Source of the DNA: Lampris incognitus
Taxonomy: Eukaryota > Chordata > Actinopteri > Lampriformes > Lampridae
Reading direction: 5' to 3'
DNA: 64,000 nt
Assembly: GCF_029633865.1 (NCBI RefSeq)
Contig: NC_079217.1
Location: 38,523,635-38,587,634 of the forward strand
Part shown: positions 1 to 53,340 of the stretch, piece after piece
How the letters are laid out: the number at the start of each line of letters is the position of its first letter
How positions within the stretch are numbered: position 1 is the stretch's first letter
Made by a program: the position numbers and the translations under genes
Notes under the pieces: generated by a model
Databases searched by the model: none
The model's input: only the letters and a program-made list of their open reading frames with translations
Told to the model about the DNA's origin: nothing

Positions 1-205
1 GGTCTATGCAAAAGCACACAGAGCCGTTCTTTGTTGCCTCCATACCAAAACACCATTCTGTTGGTTCTTCGAGTCTGGAGATAATTCCCATCGACTCCAT
101 TCTTTCAAGCTCCCCCTTCACTTTCTCCAGTAAAGGCATTGGGACACATCTCGGAGTTGCCAGGGATAAAGGAATGGTGCCAGGCTTGAGCTTAATAGTG
201 TATGG
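1..205 (-). pseudogene. Ty3/gypsy reverse transcriptase, N-terminal fragment
   Basis: Downstream of the TAG at 206-208 the same frame continues to the window edge. It reads as the start of a gypsy RT, with TPRCVPMPLLEKVKGELERM followed by GIISRLEEPTEW, a stretch normally placed just before the RT fingers. The catalytic aspartates lie outside the window. Family assignment is by motif recognition. Confidence 0.75.
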
Positions 206-1440
206 CTACTGCATCATTCCTAAGCCCTGGCACAGTTTTGTATATGACTCTTCCATCTCAGCTTTGTCTACACTGTCTAGCCTGGACATGAGGTTAAGCT
301 TCACGTTAGCTGGTCTGTTTAACAAGGCCATTTGTAAGTGTTTTATGTCATACACATCCTCCTGGATCATTAGCTCACTTTTGCCTAGTGACTCAGTGTA
401 CCTGCCTAAAACAGGAAGTGGCTTACCTCCTGGGCTGACTAGTGGTCTGTCTGTTTTAGTCAAATGGGTGTCTGTCTCTGCTATAGTGTAGTATGTCTGA
501 GCTGGAATGACGGCGACGTCAGCTCCCGTATCTATTTTAAACCTGACTTTATGGTTTCTGATAGTCAGCTCTGCATACCATGGGTCTGTGCATGCGTCTG
601 CATCTACGGAGCTTAGGAACAAGGATGTGCCACAGTTCTCACTAGTTTCTACAGCATGCACTGCCTTGCCAGATTTGCACAATTTACTGTTGTGCCCTTT
701 CTTTCCATATGTATGGCATCTCACTTCTCTGGCTGGGCACTGCCATTTTCCATGGCCTGGGGATTTTCCACATCTGTAACATGCCTGGCGACCAGATGGT
801 GCTTTTCCTTTTGACCCTGTTTTTGGTGTGGGCAGCTTTTGTTTTCTATTCTTTGTTGTCACTGCATCAATTTCGGTTTTAGTTTCCTCTCTGAGGCTCG
901 TTTGCTGTCTCTGTATCACTTCCGACTGCCTTGCCATGTTGACTGCTTTCTCTAGCGTCAAATCTCTGTCCAACTGCATTCTCTCAGCAAGACTGGCATC
1001 TTTCTGTCCTACTACAAGGCGGTCTCTGATTAACTCGTCGTTAAGTGCGCCATAGCTAGTTTTCTGCTAGGGCATACAATGCAGAGATAAAAGAGTCTAC
1101 AGTCTCATTAGCTAGCTGCGCTCTTTGATTGAATCTTGCTCTCTCATATATTACGTTTTTTTTCTGGCCACGAGGTATTTCTCAAAAGTGTCTCTTACCG
1201 CGCTGTACTGTTGTCTTTCTGCATCGGTTAAAACTTGGCACCTGGCTTGTGAACTAAGATGCAGGTTGCTGGCCAGTCTAAATCTTTCAAACCTCCTTAT
1301 CCATCTTTCCCAGTCTTGGGGTTTGAAAAGTCGAACGCTTCTGGAGGCTGAATTGTGAATGTTGTGCTAGGAGGTGCGTTAGCAGGGTTAGCTGCTAGCT
1401 GGGGAAGCTGTGCCGCTGCACCGTTGTTGTCTTGGGACAT
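206..1440 (-). pseudogene. Ty3/gypsy gag-protease, frameshifted
   Basis: The likely Gag start is the ATG at 1440 (MSQDNNG...). A one-base shift near 1327 and another near 1067, at a TAG inside ALYALAEN, break Gag. The reading frame then stays open from 979 to 206. It contains a knuckle CYRCGKSPGHGKWQC, a degenerate second one (CHTYGKKGHNSKLC) and the aspartic protease motif IDTGADVAVI. A TAG at 206-208 interrupts the move into reverse transcriptase. Capsid and nucleic-acid binding are expected for Gag, and polyprotein cleavage for the protease. No envelope gene is visible in this window. Confidence 0.82.
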
Positions 1441-1532
1441 CTCGCCGTTCGCAGATATTACCTACGACTAACTAACTTAAAGCTCTCCCTAGCTGTCACA
1501 AAGTTCACTCCTTACTGACAATCTGACACCAT

Positions 1533-1732
1533 GTCGTGTTATGCGTAAATGATTCCAACAGTCTCCTATCGAGGGTAATGCGAACGTCTTTATTCAATAC
1601 AAATCGGAAGACCTCTCTTCTGTCTATTCCGGTAGCTTTCAAAATAAAAGTCCCTTGAGGTATTAACTGATTCCTCCTCAGGTTTGTATGAGGCAAAAAG
1701 AATGGCTAGATTCTAAGAAGGGGGACAGTAAG
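1533..1732 (-). repeat. partial LTR of the gypsy element
   Basis: On the minus strand the stretch ends ...CACGACA just before the TGG of the putative primer-binding site, consistent with an LTR ending in CA. It contains AATAAA within TTGAATAAAGACG, as expected for the R/U5 part of an LTR. The outer boundary is not defined because no second LTR is in the window. Confidence 0.55.
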
Positions 1733-1934
1733 TCTCTGTGTTTGACTTTTGAAGGGACATTTTGTACGACTGTGGGTATGTTACAGGGTGAGGCCATACG
1801 AGAGAGCTCCTTTCAGAGGTTTTTGTTGTCAAGAATATGGGCATGTTGCTGCAGTATATAATGGAGTAAGAAGATGTGGGGAGGACAACTGCAATGTGGA
1901 GGATTTTTAAGTTGATAAAGCGCAAGCAAAGTGC

Positions 1935-2309
1935 ATGCACTGCAAAGGAAATCATGATACGGGGTCAGCACAGTGTCCAAAAAGAACCAAGGAAGAGAAA
2001 GTGAATAATGAGAGCAGAAATGGGATTGTCGTACACCGACACTGCCAAGAGAATGGAGAGAAATATGTGCATGGACAAGAAAAGGTTTTGGCATTCATTG
2101 CCATAGTCATAAATTGTGCTGCTGAAATAGAGGGGAAGTCGGAAAGAATCAATACTGTGCTGGACGCTGCCGGGAGATACTTGAACGTTGTGGACATATC
2201 TGGGGAAAATCTAGATGTTACGCTACGTGGAGGATTTACATCAACTCAGACAACTGGGTCTGGTTATAGAAAGGGCAATGTCGTGAACGGGATTACTGTG
2301 GGTGTGTAA
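1935..2309 (+). pseudogene. LINE ORF1 fragment with zinc-knuckle-like start
   Basis: A 124-codon open frame begins CKGNHDTGSAQCPKR, a CCHC-like pattern of the type found in ORF1 of fish L1/Tx1-like LINEs. It continues into a KSERINTVLDAAGRYLNV segment that I recognise from such ORF1 C-termini. Upstream codons from about 1870 (RCGEDNC...) look like the preceding knuckle, with a stop between. It is a 5'-truncated dead copy. Alternative: an unrelated CCHC gene fragment, which is less likely because the LINE 3' tail follows directly. Confidence 0.6.
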
Positions 2310-2450
2310 TGTAAACTGTGAAGTTCTTATATTCCAGAGGGTGGCGGTAATGCAATTTTCACGGTGTGCCAACCGCCATAAAACAGGACGAAGAAAAAGA
2401 GAAGAAGAAGAAGAAGAAGAAGAAGAAGAAGAAGAAGAAGAAGAAGAAGG
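2310..2450 (+). repeat. LINE 3' tail with (GAA)n microsatellite
   Basis: The sequence after the ORF1 fragment has the self-complementary pair GGCGGTAATGC / CCAACCGCCA and ends in an AGAAGAAG run (about 2401-2450). This is the usual tail of a fish LINE that ends in a trinucleotide repeat. The hairpin-plus-microsatellite form fits a reverse-transcriptase recognition tail; that role is inferred. Confidence 0.55.
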
Positions 2451-3186
2451 CGTTGTTTGCGTTTCTTGTACTTTGCGGAAATGAAACAACGAGTTACGGT
2501 TAGCTCGATATTTTCGCACGTAAACAGAAATAAGATTGCAGCTGAAGGGTGATGTATGTGAGTCATTATGGAATAATGTAGGAGTCAATCGCTGTGCTGT
2601 GTTCACTTCTGCTTTGAAGACAGCAGTGACAGTCATTCGGTCGTCAGTGCCTGTCAGGTAACTACATTAATTTAACAAAGCAACCAAGATAGCCGTGTGA
2701 CTCATCCATGGCAAGCTGTTACCAGGTAGCGTTAACTCGTTTCCATAATGTCTAACACTTTTAGCTCATTTTAATTATCAACCTTTTTCACGGTTTGCCA
2801 ACCGCCATAAAACAGGACGAAGAAAAAGGGACGAAGAAGAAGAAGAAAAGGCGTTGTTTGCGTTTCTTGTACTTTGCGGAAATGAAACAACGAGTTACGG
2901 TTAGCTCGATATTTTCGCACGTAAACAGAAATAAGATTGCAGCTGAAGGGTGATGTGTGTGAGTCATTATGGAATAATGTAGGAGTCAATCGCTGTGCTG
3001 TGTTCACTTCTGCTTTGAAGACAGCGGTGACAGTCATTCGGTCGTCAGTGCCTGTCAGGTAACTACATTAATTTAACAAAGCAACCAAGATAGCCGTGTG
3101 ACTCATCCATGGCAAGCTGTTACCAGGTAGTGTTAACTCGTTTCCATAATGTCTAACACTTTTAGCTCATTTTAATTATCAACCTT
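2357..3186 (+). repeat. tandem duplication, two units of about 429 and 401 bp
   Basis: Unit 1 (about 2357-2785) and unit 2 (about 2786-3186) are nearly identical. The length difference is mainly the (GAA)n tract, about 48 bp in unit 1 and about 12 bp in unit 2; a few point differences remain, for example GTGTGCC against GTTTGCC. Each unit includes the end of the LINE tail plus about 330 bp of other sequence. Both contain CTGTCAG followed by GTAACT, a good splice-donor match (exon end at 2657 or 3058), so a 5' non-coding exon of PCSK7 could lie here. That is unproven. Confidence 0.85.
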
Positions 3187-3750
3187 GGCCAACATAACTT
3201 AGATTGTCTTATCGCATTGAATAACAAACACCGTTAGCTTGCCAACCAATCTACCATCTGGCAGGTACTTTAAATCAAACCTGTACAATCAGCAAAATGT
3301 AGAGCTGACTCTGGCTAGTTAAGACAGGTCAGCAGGTTGTAGTAGTTAGTAGCTGGGTTCAGTTTATTAAAGTCAGTGTTTGTTTAATTCTTAGATTTCA
3401 CCCCTTCTGGATGTCTGTTTTTGATGCTGAATTTGAAGTTTTTGTGAGTGAATTGACCTAACACGTTTTTTGATACTCCATTGATCCCTGTTGAGACTCT
3501 TTTTTTTTAATGTGTCCTCAAATTGAAAATAAAAATGATAACAATAACGTTACAACCCCAAGGGCTATATCCACTTACCTGTGGTTAATTGACTCAAAGT
3601 TGTTTATAACCGTTATTGTATTTAGGAAGATTCGGGCAATTTGTGTTACAGGTATCACATTTGTTTTTCAAATGGTGGGTATTGTGCTGTGGAATGTCAG
3701 TCCAAATACAACTTTTTAAGATGTTATCACTAAACCGAAATTGCCAATTG
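3187..3750. other. non-coding, no recognised feature
   Basis: AT-rich single-copy-looking sequence upstream of PCSK7. I see no convincing ORF, RNA gene or repeat. It could contain regulatory sequence. Confidence 0.5.
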
Positions 3751-4192
3751 TTAAAGCTGAAATCTGTGATTTCCCTGGTCTGGCCCTTCCCCTGGCAGTG
3801 AAAACTACAAACAAGGTGTAGCAGCCATTGTTGCACGTGCACCGTCAGCTCAGCAATAAACTGTTCCCACCCTTGTAACAATGGCATTGTCAGACCAAAG
3901 CTAAAAGCAGGCAATGTAATATATGAAAAACTAGAATTAGTAGATTACCTGTCCAACAGAAGCATCGCCACACCGCCACCATGTTTCAGTCCCTTTTTCC
4001 TGTTTGAGTGGGATTATGTTTGCTGGTGCACCAGCAGTGTTCATCCTACCCAGTTAAAAATGTCAACAGCAGCATATGGAGAATTTCTCCAACCATGGTT
4101 AAGATGTCAGTTAATATTATGTAACCTGACTCAATGGTCTAGATGGCTAAAATAACTTATTAGTAGAGAAAAATCTCGGATTTCAGCTTTAA
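3751..4192. mobile_element. MITE-like element with terminal inverted repeats
   Basis: The left end TTAAAGCTGAAATCTGTGAT (3751) is matched in inverse orientation by the right end ending ATTTCAGCTTTAA (4192). Arms are about 22 bp with few mismatches, the interior is about 440 bp, and no coding frame is present. TTAA at both ends would fit a piggyBac-type TTAA target site, but because the ends are inverted repeats the TTAA may belong to the element. Family not identified. Confidence 0.65.
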
Positions 4193-4878
4193 CATCTTCA
4201 GAAAGCTCTGACATCACAATTGAAAATAACCTTATCAGGTGGGAATGCATGCCTTTGGTTGGTATGCATTATATTAGTAACACACTGAACTTTCCATAGG
4301 CCATTTTTAATATTTTTTTAATCTCATTTTAATGTTTAGGCATTTTTTTGAGGAAATAGCCCACTGCAAAATATCTACAATCTTTTAAGTTTTTACAGGG
4401 GTCGTAGCATAGCTATTTTGTAGAGGTTTGTGACTCTTCCCAGTAGCCTACAGGTTCTTCTACTCTTTAAAGCTTGCATGAATGATTTGAATGGAAAGAC
4501 CCTCCTTATAACACTGAATTCAGCTCCTTAGTGTTGTTTGTAGCTTGTTTTTCTTTGAAGCAGAGCACTGTTTGAATTTTCCTGTTATGTAATTAGCTAG
4601 GTTGCTGACTAATGAGCAGCATCTGTTTGTGAAAGCCACCTCACATTGTCTGTGGCTAATGTATGGATAGACTAAAGTTGTGATATACCAAAAGAGTATT
4701 AATGAACAATGTGATTCAACCACAACTCTCTTGAGTTGTAAGAGAGTTGGCCTGATGTTGTGAAATTTAGCTACTGACTGCTGAATACTGCTTACAGATG
4801 ATAAGTAGCCACTATTCGTTGTCATACTTTCCTCACCACTACTGTCTTCTTAATCCTCTCTGCCTCTGCCTCTTCCAG
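4193..4878. other. non-coding upstream of PCSK7 first coding exon
   Basis: No ORF or repeat recognised. The last 30 bases are a polypyrimidine tract ending TCTTCCAG (AG at 4877-4878). This looks like a splice acceptor and suggests a separate 5' non-coding exon further upstream. Confidence 0.5.
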
Positions 4879-4937
4879 GTTGATGTTCAGATGAGGAGGT
4901 GCTGCTGAAGTGCTCCTGTGCATTACCCTCTGTTGCC

Positions 4938-44957
<40,020 letters not shown>

Positions 44958-45329
44958 CACTGGGCCTGCAGGTAGACCAAAGACCTCCACACTGTCCATG
45001 TGCTCTGATCTTCTCAGGCTCCATTCGCTGTCACTAGACACACCCTGTCCCCACCCCAATCCTCAGAGGCTTTCTCCCACATTGTTCCTCTGTCTGTGGT
45101 GGGAGGAGCAAGAGCAGACAGGAGGGGAAACTTGACTCTGATGAGAGGACTCCTTTGTCTTGCTCTGCATTCCCCAAACATGTGGCCTTAGGTCAGACTC
45201 TGTGTCTTTGTGCGTTCATCAGTATGGGGATGTTGAAGTGTGCATGAATGTGTACTTGTGTTCCTTTGTGTGAGTGTTGGTTAACATACAAGTCCATGGA
45301 TGGCAAGCACATGTTCTTGTATGTAATAA

Positions 45330-45400
45330 TAGATTACATTTATATAGCGCTTTATCTAGACACCCCAAGCGCTTCACACAGAAGGGGGGAAACTATGGCA
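45330..45400 (+). repeat. dispersed repeat fragment in PCSK7 3' UTR
   Basis: TTTATATAGCGCTTTATCTA followed by CACCCCAAGCGCTTCACA matches a motif I recognise as common in teleost repeats. Family not assigned. Confidence 0.5.
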
Positions 45401-45785
45401 GAGTAGTTAAATTTCAGATTATTTGGAATGAGCTACTACCATAACAGGCACCTTATTGAGTTTTAGAACTTGAGAGAGCGATAGGAATTTTATGTGCACT
45501 CTTTAGAGATGCGTGTTTGCGCATGTGTGAACGTATGTGACTGCATGAGTGCGTGTGTGGGATGCTTGTGGATTGTTTTATAGGCATAGACGCTTCCATG
45601 TCATCCATGTTAAAGTGTCATGACATTTTGGCTTAAAGAGTTTATTGGTAAAGGTTTTATTTGATGCATTAGACTTTTAAATCTGGGACTCTTATGTGTG
45701 GGTTATGAATTCCTACAGTTATTAAAACTTGAAGTGGGTTTTTCAAATGTGTGGGGTTTGAATGTTTTTTTTTTTAAATCAAGTG

Positions 45786-45787
<2 letters not shown>

Positions 45788-45830
<43 letters not shown>
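45788..45830. repeat. (AT)n microsatellite in PCSK7 3' UTR
   Basis: About 21 AT units. Confidence 0.95.
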
Positions 45831-45833
<3 letters not shown>

Positions 45834-46021
45834 GTGTGCCTGTTGTACAGATATACACCAACTGAGTTTAATGATTTCTATAAAGTGTTTAAAGATTGAA
45901 GAGTTTTAATTTTTTACACAATAAAAATTGCGGTGTGATGAGTGAAAATTGGCAATGTTTTGAATGAGTGTTCGAGTGGTGGCTGTGTTTTGCTGTGCAA
46001 GTCACAGATGATTGAAATGGC

Positions 46022-46027
46022 AATAAA
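46022..46027 (+). terminator. PCSK7: PCSK7 polyadenylation signal (candidate)
   Basis: AATAAA, followed within 30 bases by a T/GT-rich stretch (TATTCTTTCTGGTCTGC). An alternative is AATAAA at 45920. Confidence 0.6.
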
Positions 46028-46461
46028 AGACTGTTGACAATATTCTTTCTGGTCTGCTGAGAGTAGCTGTGAAACATGGGTTACATACATGGCATTTAAA
46101 CATTAATTTGAGGCTTCACAATAGCAGACAAACTGAAATGTACAGAATCACAAAGTCAGCTTTCTGACGCATTTAAAATCATTATTTAATAAGACAATGT
46201 ACAAAAATACTGGAGTTGATACAGCAGATGTAGCATACTGCAGAAAGTGGTCAATATTGTTACCGTTTCACTGACAAGCACTTGTATGCCACATATAGTA
46301 TCATCTCTCAATTTGCATAGAACATCCGTCTTAAGGCTTGAGACATTCAGTATTCGGATTCCAGATCAATGTGTTATTCAGAAAACAGATGCAATAATGT
46401 AGACATTTTTGGAATATAAGAGCTAATCAATAATATGGAATATGACCTGTGTTTCTTAGTC

Positions 46462-46523
46462 TTTATTAACAATTTGCATAGGAATAACTTGTCTTCGGCA
46501 CACAATCTTGGAGAGTTTTTATT
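46462..46523 (-). terminator. TAGLN: TAGLN polyadenylation signals (two candidates)
   Basis: TTTATT on the plus strand (AATAAA on the minus strand) at 46462-46467 and 46518-46523, 470-410 bases past the TAGLN stop. A T-rich run at 46561-46595 lies upstream on the transcript. Confidence 0.5.
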
Positions 46524-46935
46524 TTACATCCGAAGCAAGAGAACTAACTACATCTATCTGCTGTTTTTTTTTGTGTTTTTTTTTTTTTTTTCTTTATCCA
46601 GCAGCTGGGTCTGGTTGTCGGGTACAGCTACGGCTACATTGATTGTTTTATGGATCCTGACCTAATGAGAGACAAAGCAGGGTGAGCTTTGCAATGGCAG
46701 CAAAGGTCAATGTGAGCAGTTCTAAGAGAGTAGGACACTAAAGTGGGGTATTTAGAACATCAGTAACCTAATGGTATAAAGAGCAGCTCCATTCTAAAGC
46801 AGAAAGGGAATGGGGGGGGCAGCTTGGGTTTTGGAGAGGGAAAAAAGTGTAGGTGGGGGACCAGCTAGACTCTACAGGCTCTAAAAGGATCTAAATGGGC
46901 ATGAAGAGGTCTTGGGTGTCTGTGTCTCAGTGATT

Positions 46936-49555
<2,620 letters not shown>

Positions 49556-49603
49556 GGTGACTCCCTGGGTGAGAAGGGGTGAAAATGAAGGAAGGAAAGG
49601 AAG

Positions 49604-49606
<3 letters not shown>

Positions 49607-49654
<48 letters not shown>
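49607..49654. repeat. (GA)n microsatellite
   Basis: About 24 GA units, 40 bases upstream of the TAGLN exon 2 acceptor. On the minus strand it is a CT tract and so may add to the polypyrimidine region. Confidence 0.95.
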
Positions 49655-49657
<3 letters not shown>

Positions 49658-50060
49658 GTGGATTGAGCCCATTTTGAAGCGATGGGTGGTTGGAGATGTT
49701 GGACGGGAGGCAGGGAAGAACAGAGTAGGAAAAAAGGCGTCAAGGAAGACAGAAGTGAGGCAAGGGTGGAGGAATGCAGGGAGGGAGAAGATTAAAGATC
49801 AAGCAATATGTTAATATTGATAACAGACAGACCTCTACAATGTCAACAGGGATGGGATTCTGGCATGAATTTAACTCCAGAACAAGGCTCTCTATAAAAC
49901 AGGGTAATCCCTCCCAGCAACGTCTTCAAATGTTTTCTGTCTTCTCTCCCATTACAGCGATGTGTATGTATAGGTATGCCAATGATCACTTTTGGTCCAA
50001 TCCTTTTTCTACTGCAAACAGACTGTGTTCTTACTATTGTTGAGATCTATTTCTAATCTT

Positions 50061-50100
50061 TGTGTGTGTGTGTGTGTGTGTGTGAGTGTGTGTGTGTGTG

Positions 50101-50137
<37 letters not shown>
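50061..50137. repeat. compound (TG)n-(TA)n microsatellite
   Basis: (TG) about 20 units with one A interruption, then CA and (TA) about 17 units. Confidence 0.95.
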
Positions 50138-50140
<3 letters not shown>

Positions 50141-51417
50141 TCATTAGCTTTATTGACAGCTGATGATTGCTTATGGCATGAAACAGGCTTGTACTGTCCC
50201 ATAAAGAATTTACTTGACTCACTGTATTATATATATGATATACATGGACATTCTAGTATCTACCTTTTTTTCACAAGTTGGTTTTCAGTTGATACAAATT
50301 CTAGCCAACTGCTCAACCTGGAAGTTTTATATTCGGACATTGCTAAAGGCACAAACATGCAGAGGCAAGCAAATAATGTGGCTGCAAAAACACATATACC
50401 CTGCACATTAACAAATACATACTGTTGACATGCATGTAACAAAGGCGTGTCTGTAAGCACAGATGCTCAGCACTCAAGTTGAGTACCTTTGATCAACCAA
50501 CACAGATTATTTTTTTGCATGAGTAGCCTTGTGTCTCCAAATGCACACCACCATGGTCTATCATGACCAGTGTCTGAGACCAAGTAGTGTCCAATGGGAG
50601 CTCTTTAACAGCCAGGGTGATTTTCTTACACTTCTCCTTCACACATTCTCTCTTGCTTTTCCTCTCTCATCACATGCACACTGGCATCATTGCTAGCACT
50701 TTTTTATTTCTCGTCTTTGCTTTTGTATAGCCTCTGGGCCAACAGCCAAATGCAAAGCCCATATAAGTGCGCTGTCTGCACCGTCACCTTTGTTGCCATC
50801 TTGATGTCAGGTCACTTCAACTTCCTGTTCCTGGAGATGAGGAGGAGGGTTCAAAGTTCAAATGTTAAAAGTTACAACCCAGAGATTATCTGATGTATTG
50901 CACCGCAGGCCTGGTGATGCCTGAGTTTATGAAGTGTTTTTGTCAAAGGCAGCAATACAAAAAGCTGTATTAGCAATAAACTGCACATTTTGCTTTTTTA
51001 AGATGAAAAATGTGATTTTCCACCCACCCAGTGTATTCTCTGGCCCATAGTCTCTGCTGTGGTTTCTTTTAGTTACATAACCTGACAGAATGCCAAGTTG
51101 GGCCAAGACTGAGCCCAGATTTTTTTTTTAAATAAGCTTGCCACTTCACTAATGTCCAGGCTATTCAACACAACAAAGTGACAGACAGATAGTAGCCAGC
51201 ATACTGAAGTCTATGTGTTGATGGCATTGACGGACTGCTGCCAGGGCTGTCCACACAGTTTGACCACCAACCTGGTCTCATATTTCCTCCTTTCCCAGTG
51301 TTTTTTTCCACCCCACAAGAAATCAAACACATATGTATGGCAACACATTTACTTACTTACCCATTGCCACAAATTTAGCAATTTTCTCTTTATGTCTTTC
51401 TCTTTTTCTTTGTTTGA

Positions 51418-51424
51418 CTCTCTC

Positions 51425-51503
<79 letters not shown>
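51418..51503. repeat. (CT)n microsatellite
   Basis: About 86 bp of CT with one CCC interruption, in TAGLN intron 1. Confidence 0.95.
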
Positions 51504-51507
<4 letters not shown>

Positions 51508-52927
51508 CACACACACACACACTCATACCCTTAGTTAGCCTGGCTGATGTCCATTATTACAGAAACATAACAACAGATTGCCTTGTCTGGAATGTTCGGA
51601 AGTTGTTTTTTTCCATTGAGTCATTAACCCCCAAAATTACAAATTGCACACGTTTTGGAGAGACAACATTCATGATAATATGCACTCATTGCTCTCTATG
51701 TCAAGAGAAGAGAAGAGAGGACTCAGTCATCACTTGTTTCTCTCTATCTCTCTCCTGAATCACTATCTTCCTCTACCTCAAACCAGCCATGTAAAGATCA
51801 CATAACTACTCAGGAGGTCAAATAAGACATTTAGGCCCCAGTTTCTATTTCTGACATTTATGTGTGGCTGGAGACTTGTTATTAGGTTCGGGACTAAAGC
51901 CCGGGACTATTAACTTGGCAGACAAGCTTCTCCTCTGTCTTAAAACATTGGTCTCATTAATCATTCTAATCGAAAAGAATGCTGTTCACCATACAAACAA
52001 CACAGTATTACCAACTCTCAAAAATGTCATTTTCAGAGAATGCTACTTTTTAAAGAGTTTTCAAGCAAGCAAAGCTGTTGAAGAACCACTTTCAATGAAC
52101 TGTATTTGAACAATATGACATCGTTTCCGTCGTCTCTCAATCCATCCTCCCCAATCTTTGTTGTTACTGGTCTGTTTCGACATCACCATGGTTACGCTGT
52201 CTAATGCCAGGACAGGAAACCAGTGCGAGGGCTGTGGTCAGTGTGGTGAACTGTGGCAGGCTGTGAGGATGTGACATCATGTGGCCAAGTCTGTATTGGA
52301 AATTAACCAGCCAACCCACTGCATGATGATTTGATACAGGAATGCTGCTGCCAATGAATTGTGTAGATACACTGTGTTATCTAAAGTAGATTGTCTAAAA
52401 AGCTATGTGTTTGAGCCCTTTCATTACATTGCCCTGGTGTATATTATCGGTAGAGAATACTGTGCCATTTTGTGTAACGCCACCAGTGCCCAACAAGTGT
52501 GTAGAGTCCTTTCTACATACACTTGTAGAAAAGACTATGTGTGTTGAGTCCTCTCTGATGCAGCTGACTGCAAATGGCAGCAGTTCATTCCTGCTGTAGG
52601 GCTTTGAAATAACTGTGCCTCTCCATTCTGCTCTGTGTGTGCTGGATGTATAGATAGCGTTATCTGCTCCTGTTGACGCTACTTAGCAAGTTAATCCATC
52701 CTGTCGGACTTCCCCCAAGATAATGCAGGCCCGAAGCTACTGTTGAAACTGCCGTGGTTTCACCATTAACCCCCCACCCTGCAGGCCTTGGTTATTTACT
52801 TCACCCGTATTCATGGGGAAACAGATGGAAACTGAATGTTTTGGCTGTCTTCCATGGACAGCAAGGCTTCAAATCTTTTTTTATCACTTCTATCTTAATA
52901 TTTCTGCCCTGCTGATGTAACCCAGCG

Positions 52928-53340
52928 GCGTTAATAGGTACACACTGTCTCTTTGGGAGTCCCGACCGTGAGCACCGCTTTACAGTTGTAGAGTGGGGAT
53001 CTCACAGCGAGAGAGTTTGCGGCTTGACTTGGCTAGTCGTCTCTCTTCTTCTTCTCTCATTTAGGCAATTGAAGCTGCAAACTCTCTCGCTGTGAGATCC
53101 CCACTCTACAGCTGTAAAGCTGTGCTCACGGTCGGGACTCTTAAAGAGACGATATACCTATTAATGCCAAATCAACTGACTAAGTAACTGCTGGGTTACC
53201 CAAGTGTAACCGGTTATTTTCTTGCCCGGTGCGGGATTCGATACAGGGTGTACTGCACCACAAGGCGACATCACTAACCGCTCGGCTAACGGATCAGACC
53301 CGTTAGCTAGGGACTAACGTGTCTTATTAGTAGTTTACAC
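52928..53340 (-). repeat. foldback repeat with tRNA-like head
   Basis: Two arms of about 90 bp are inverted copies (left from TTAATAGGTA at 52931; right ending ATACCTATTAA at about 53164), around a loop of about 50 bases. Beside the right arm, on the minus strand, lies a tRNA-like head with A-box GTTAGCCGAGCGGTTAG (53290-53274) and B-box-like TATCGAATCC (53243-53234). This suggests a SINE whose body carries an inverted duplication. Family unknown. Confidence 0.7.

Larger units (their letters stand above)
1..1732 (-). mobile_element. Ty3/gypsy LTR retrotransposon, 5' part (runs off left edge)
   Basis: Read on the minus strand, the order is partial LTR, a possible primer-binding site starting TGGTGTCAGA (about 1531), gag, two CCHC-type knuckles, an aspartic protease, and the start of reverse transcriptase at the window edge. 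This is the standard Ty3/gypsy order. The element is cut at the LTR end (about 1.73 kb) and continues beyond position 1. Several frameshifts and stops show that it is dead. It lies upstream of PCSK7 and is not part of that gene. Clade is inferred from gene order and motifs only. Confidence 0.85.
44958..46045 (+). other. PCSK7: PCSK7 3' UTR (predicted)
   Basis: Non-coding sequence after the PCSK7 stop. AATAAA motifs lie at 45920-45925 and 46022-46027; the second, followed by GT-rich TTCTGGTCTGCTGAG, is the better end. It includes a dispersed-repeat fragment (about 45330-45400) and an (AT)n microsatellite (45788-45830). Confidence 0.65.

Noticed and set aside
4899-4937. Upstream extension of PCSK7 exon 1 reading frame from 4899
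   Set aside because: Begins with GTG, not ATG. The first in-frame ATG after the TGA at 4881 is at 4938, in a strong Kozak context.
53205-53320. Functional tRNA gene
   Set aside because: A and B boxes are present, but no complete cloverleaf or anticodon stem could be traced and the B box is altered; a SINE head is more likely. The same applies to 25427-25484 and 47499-47555.
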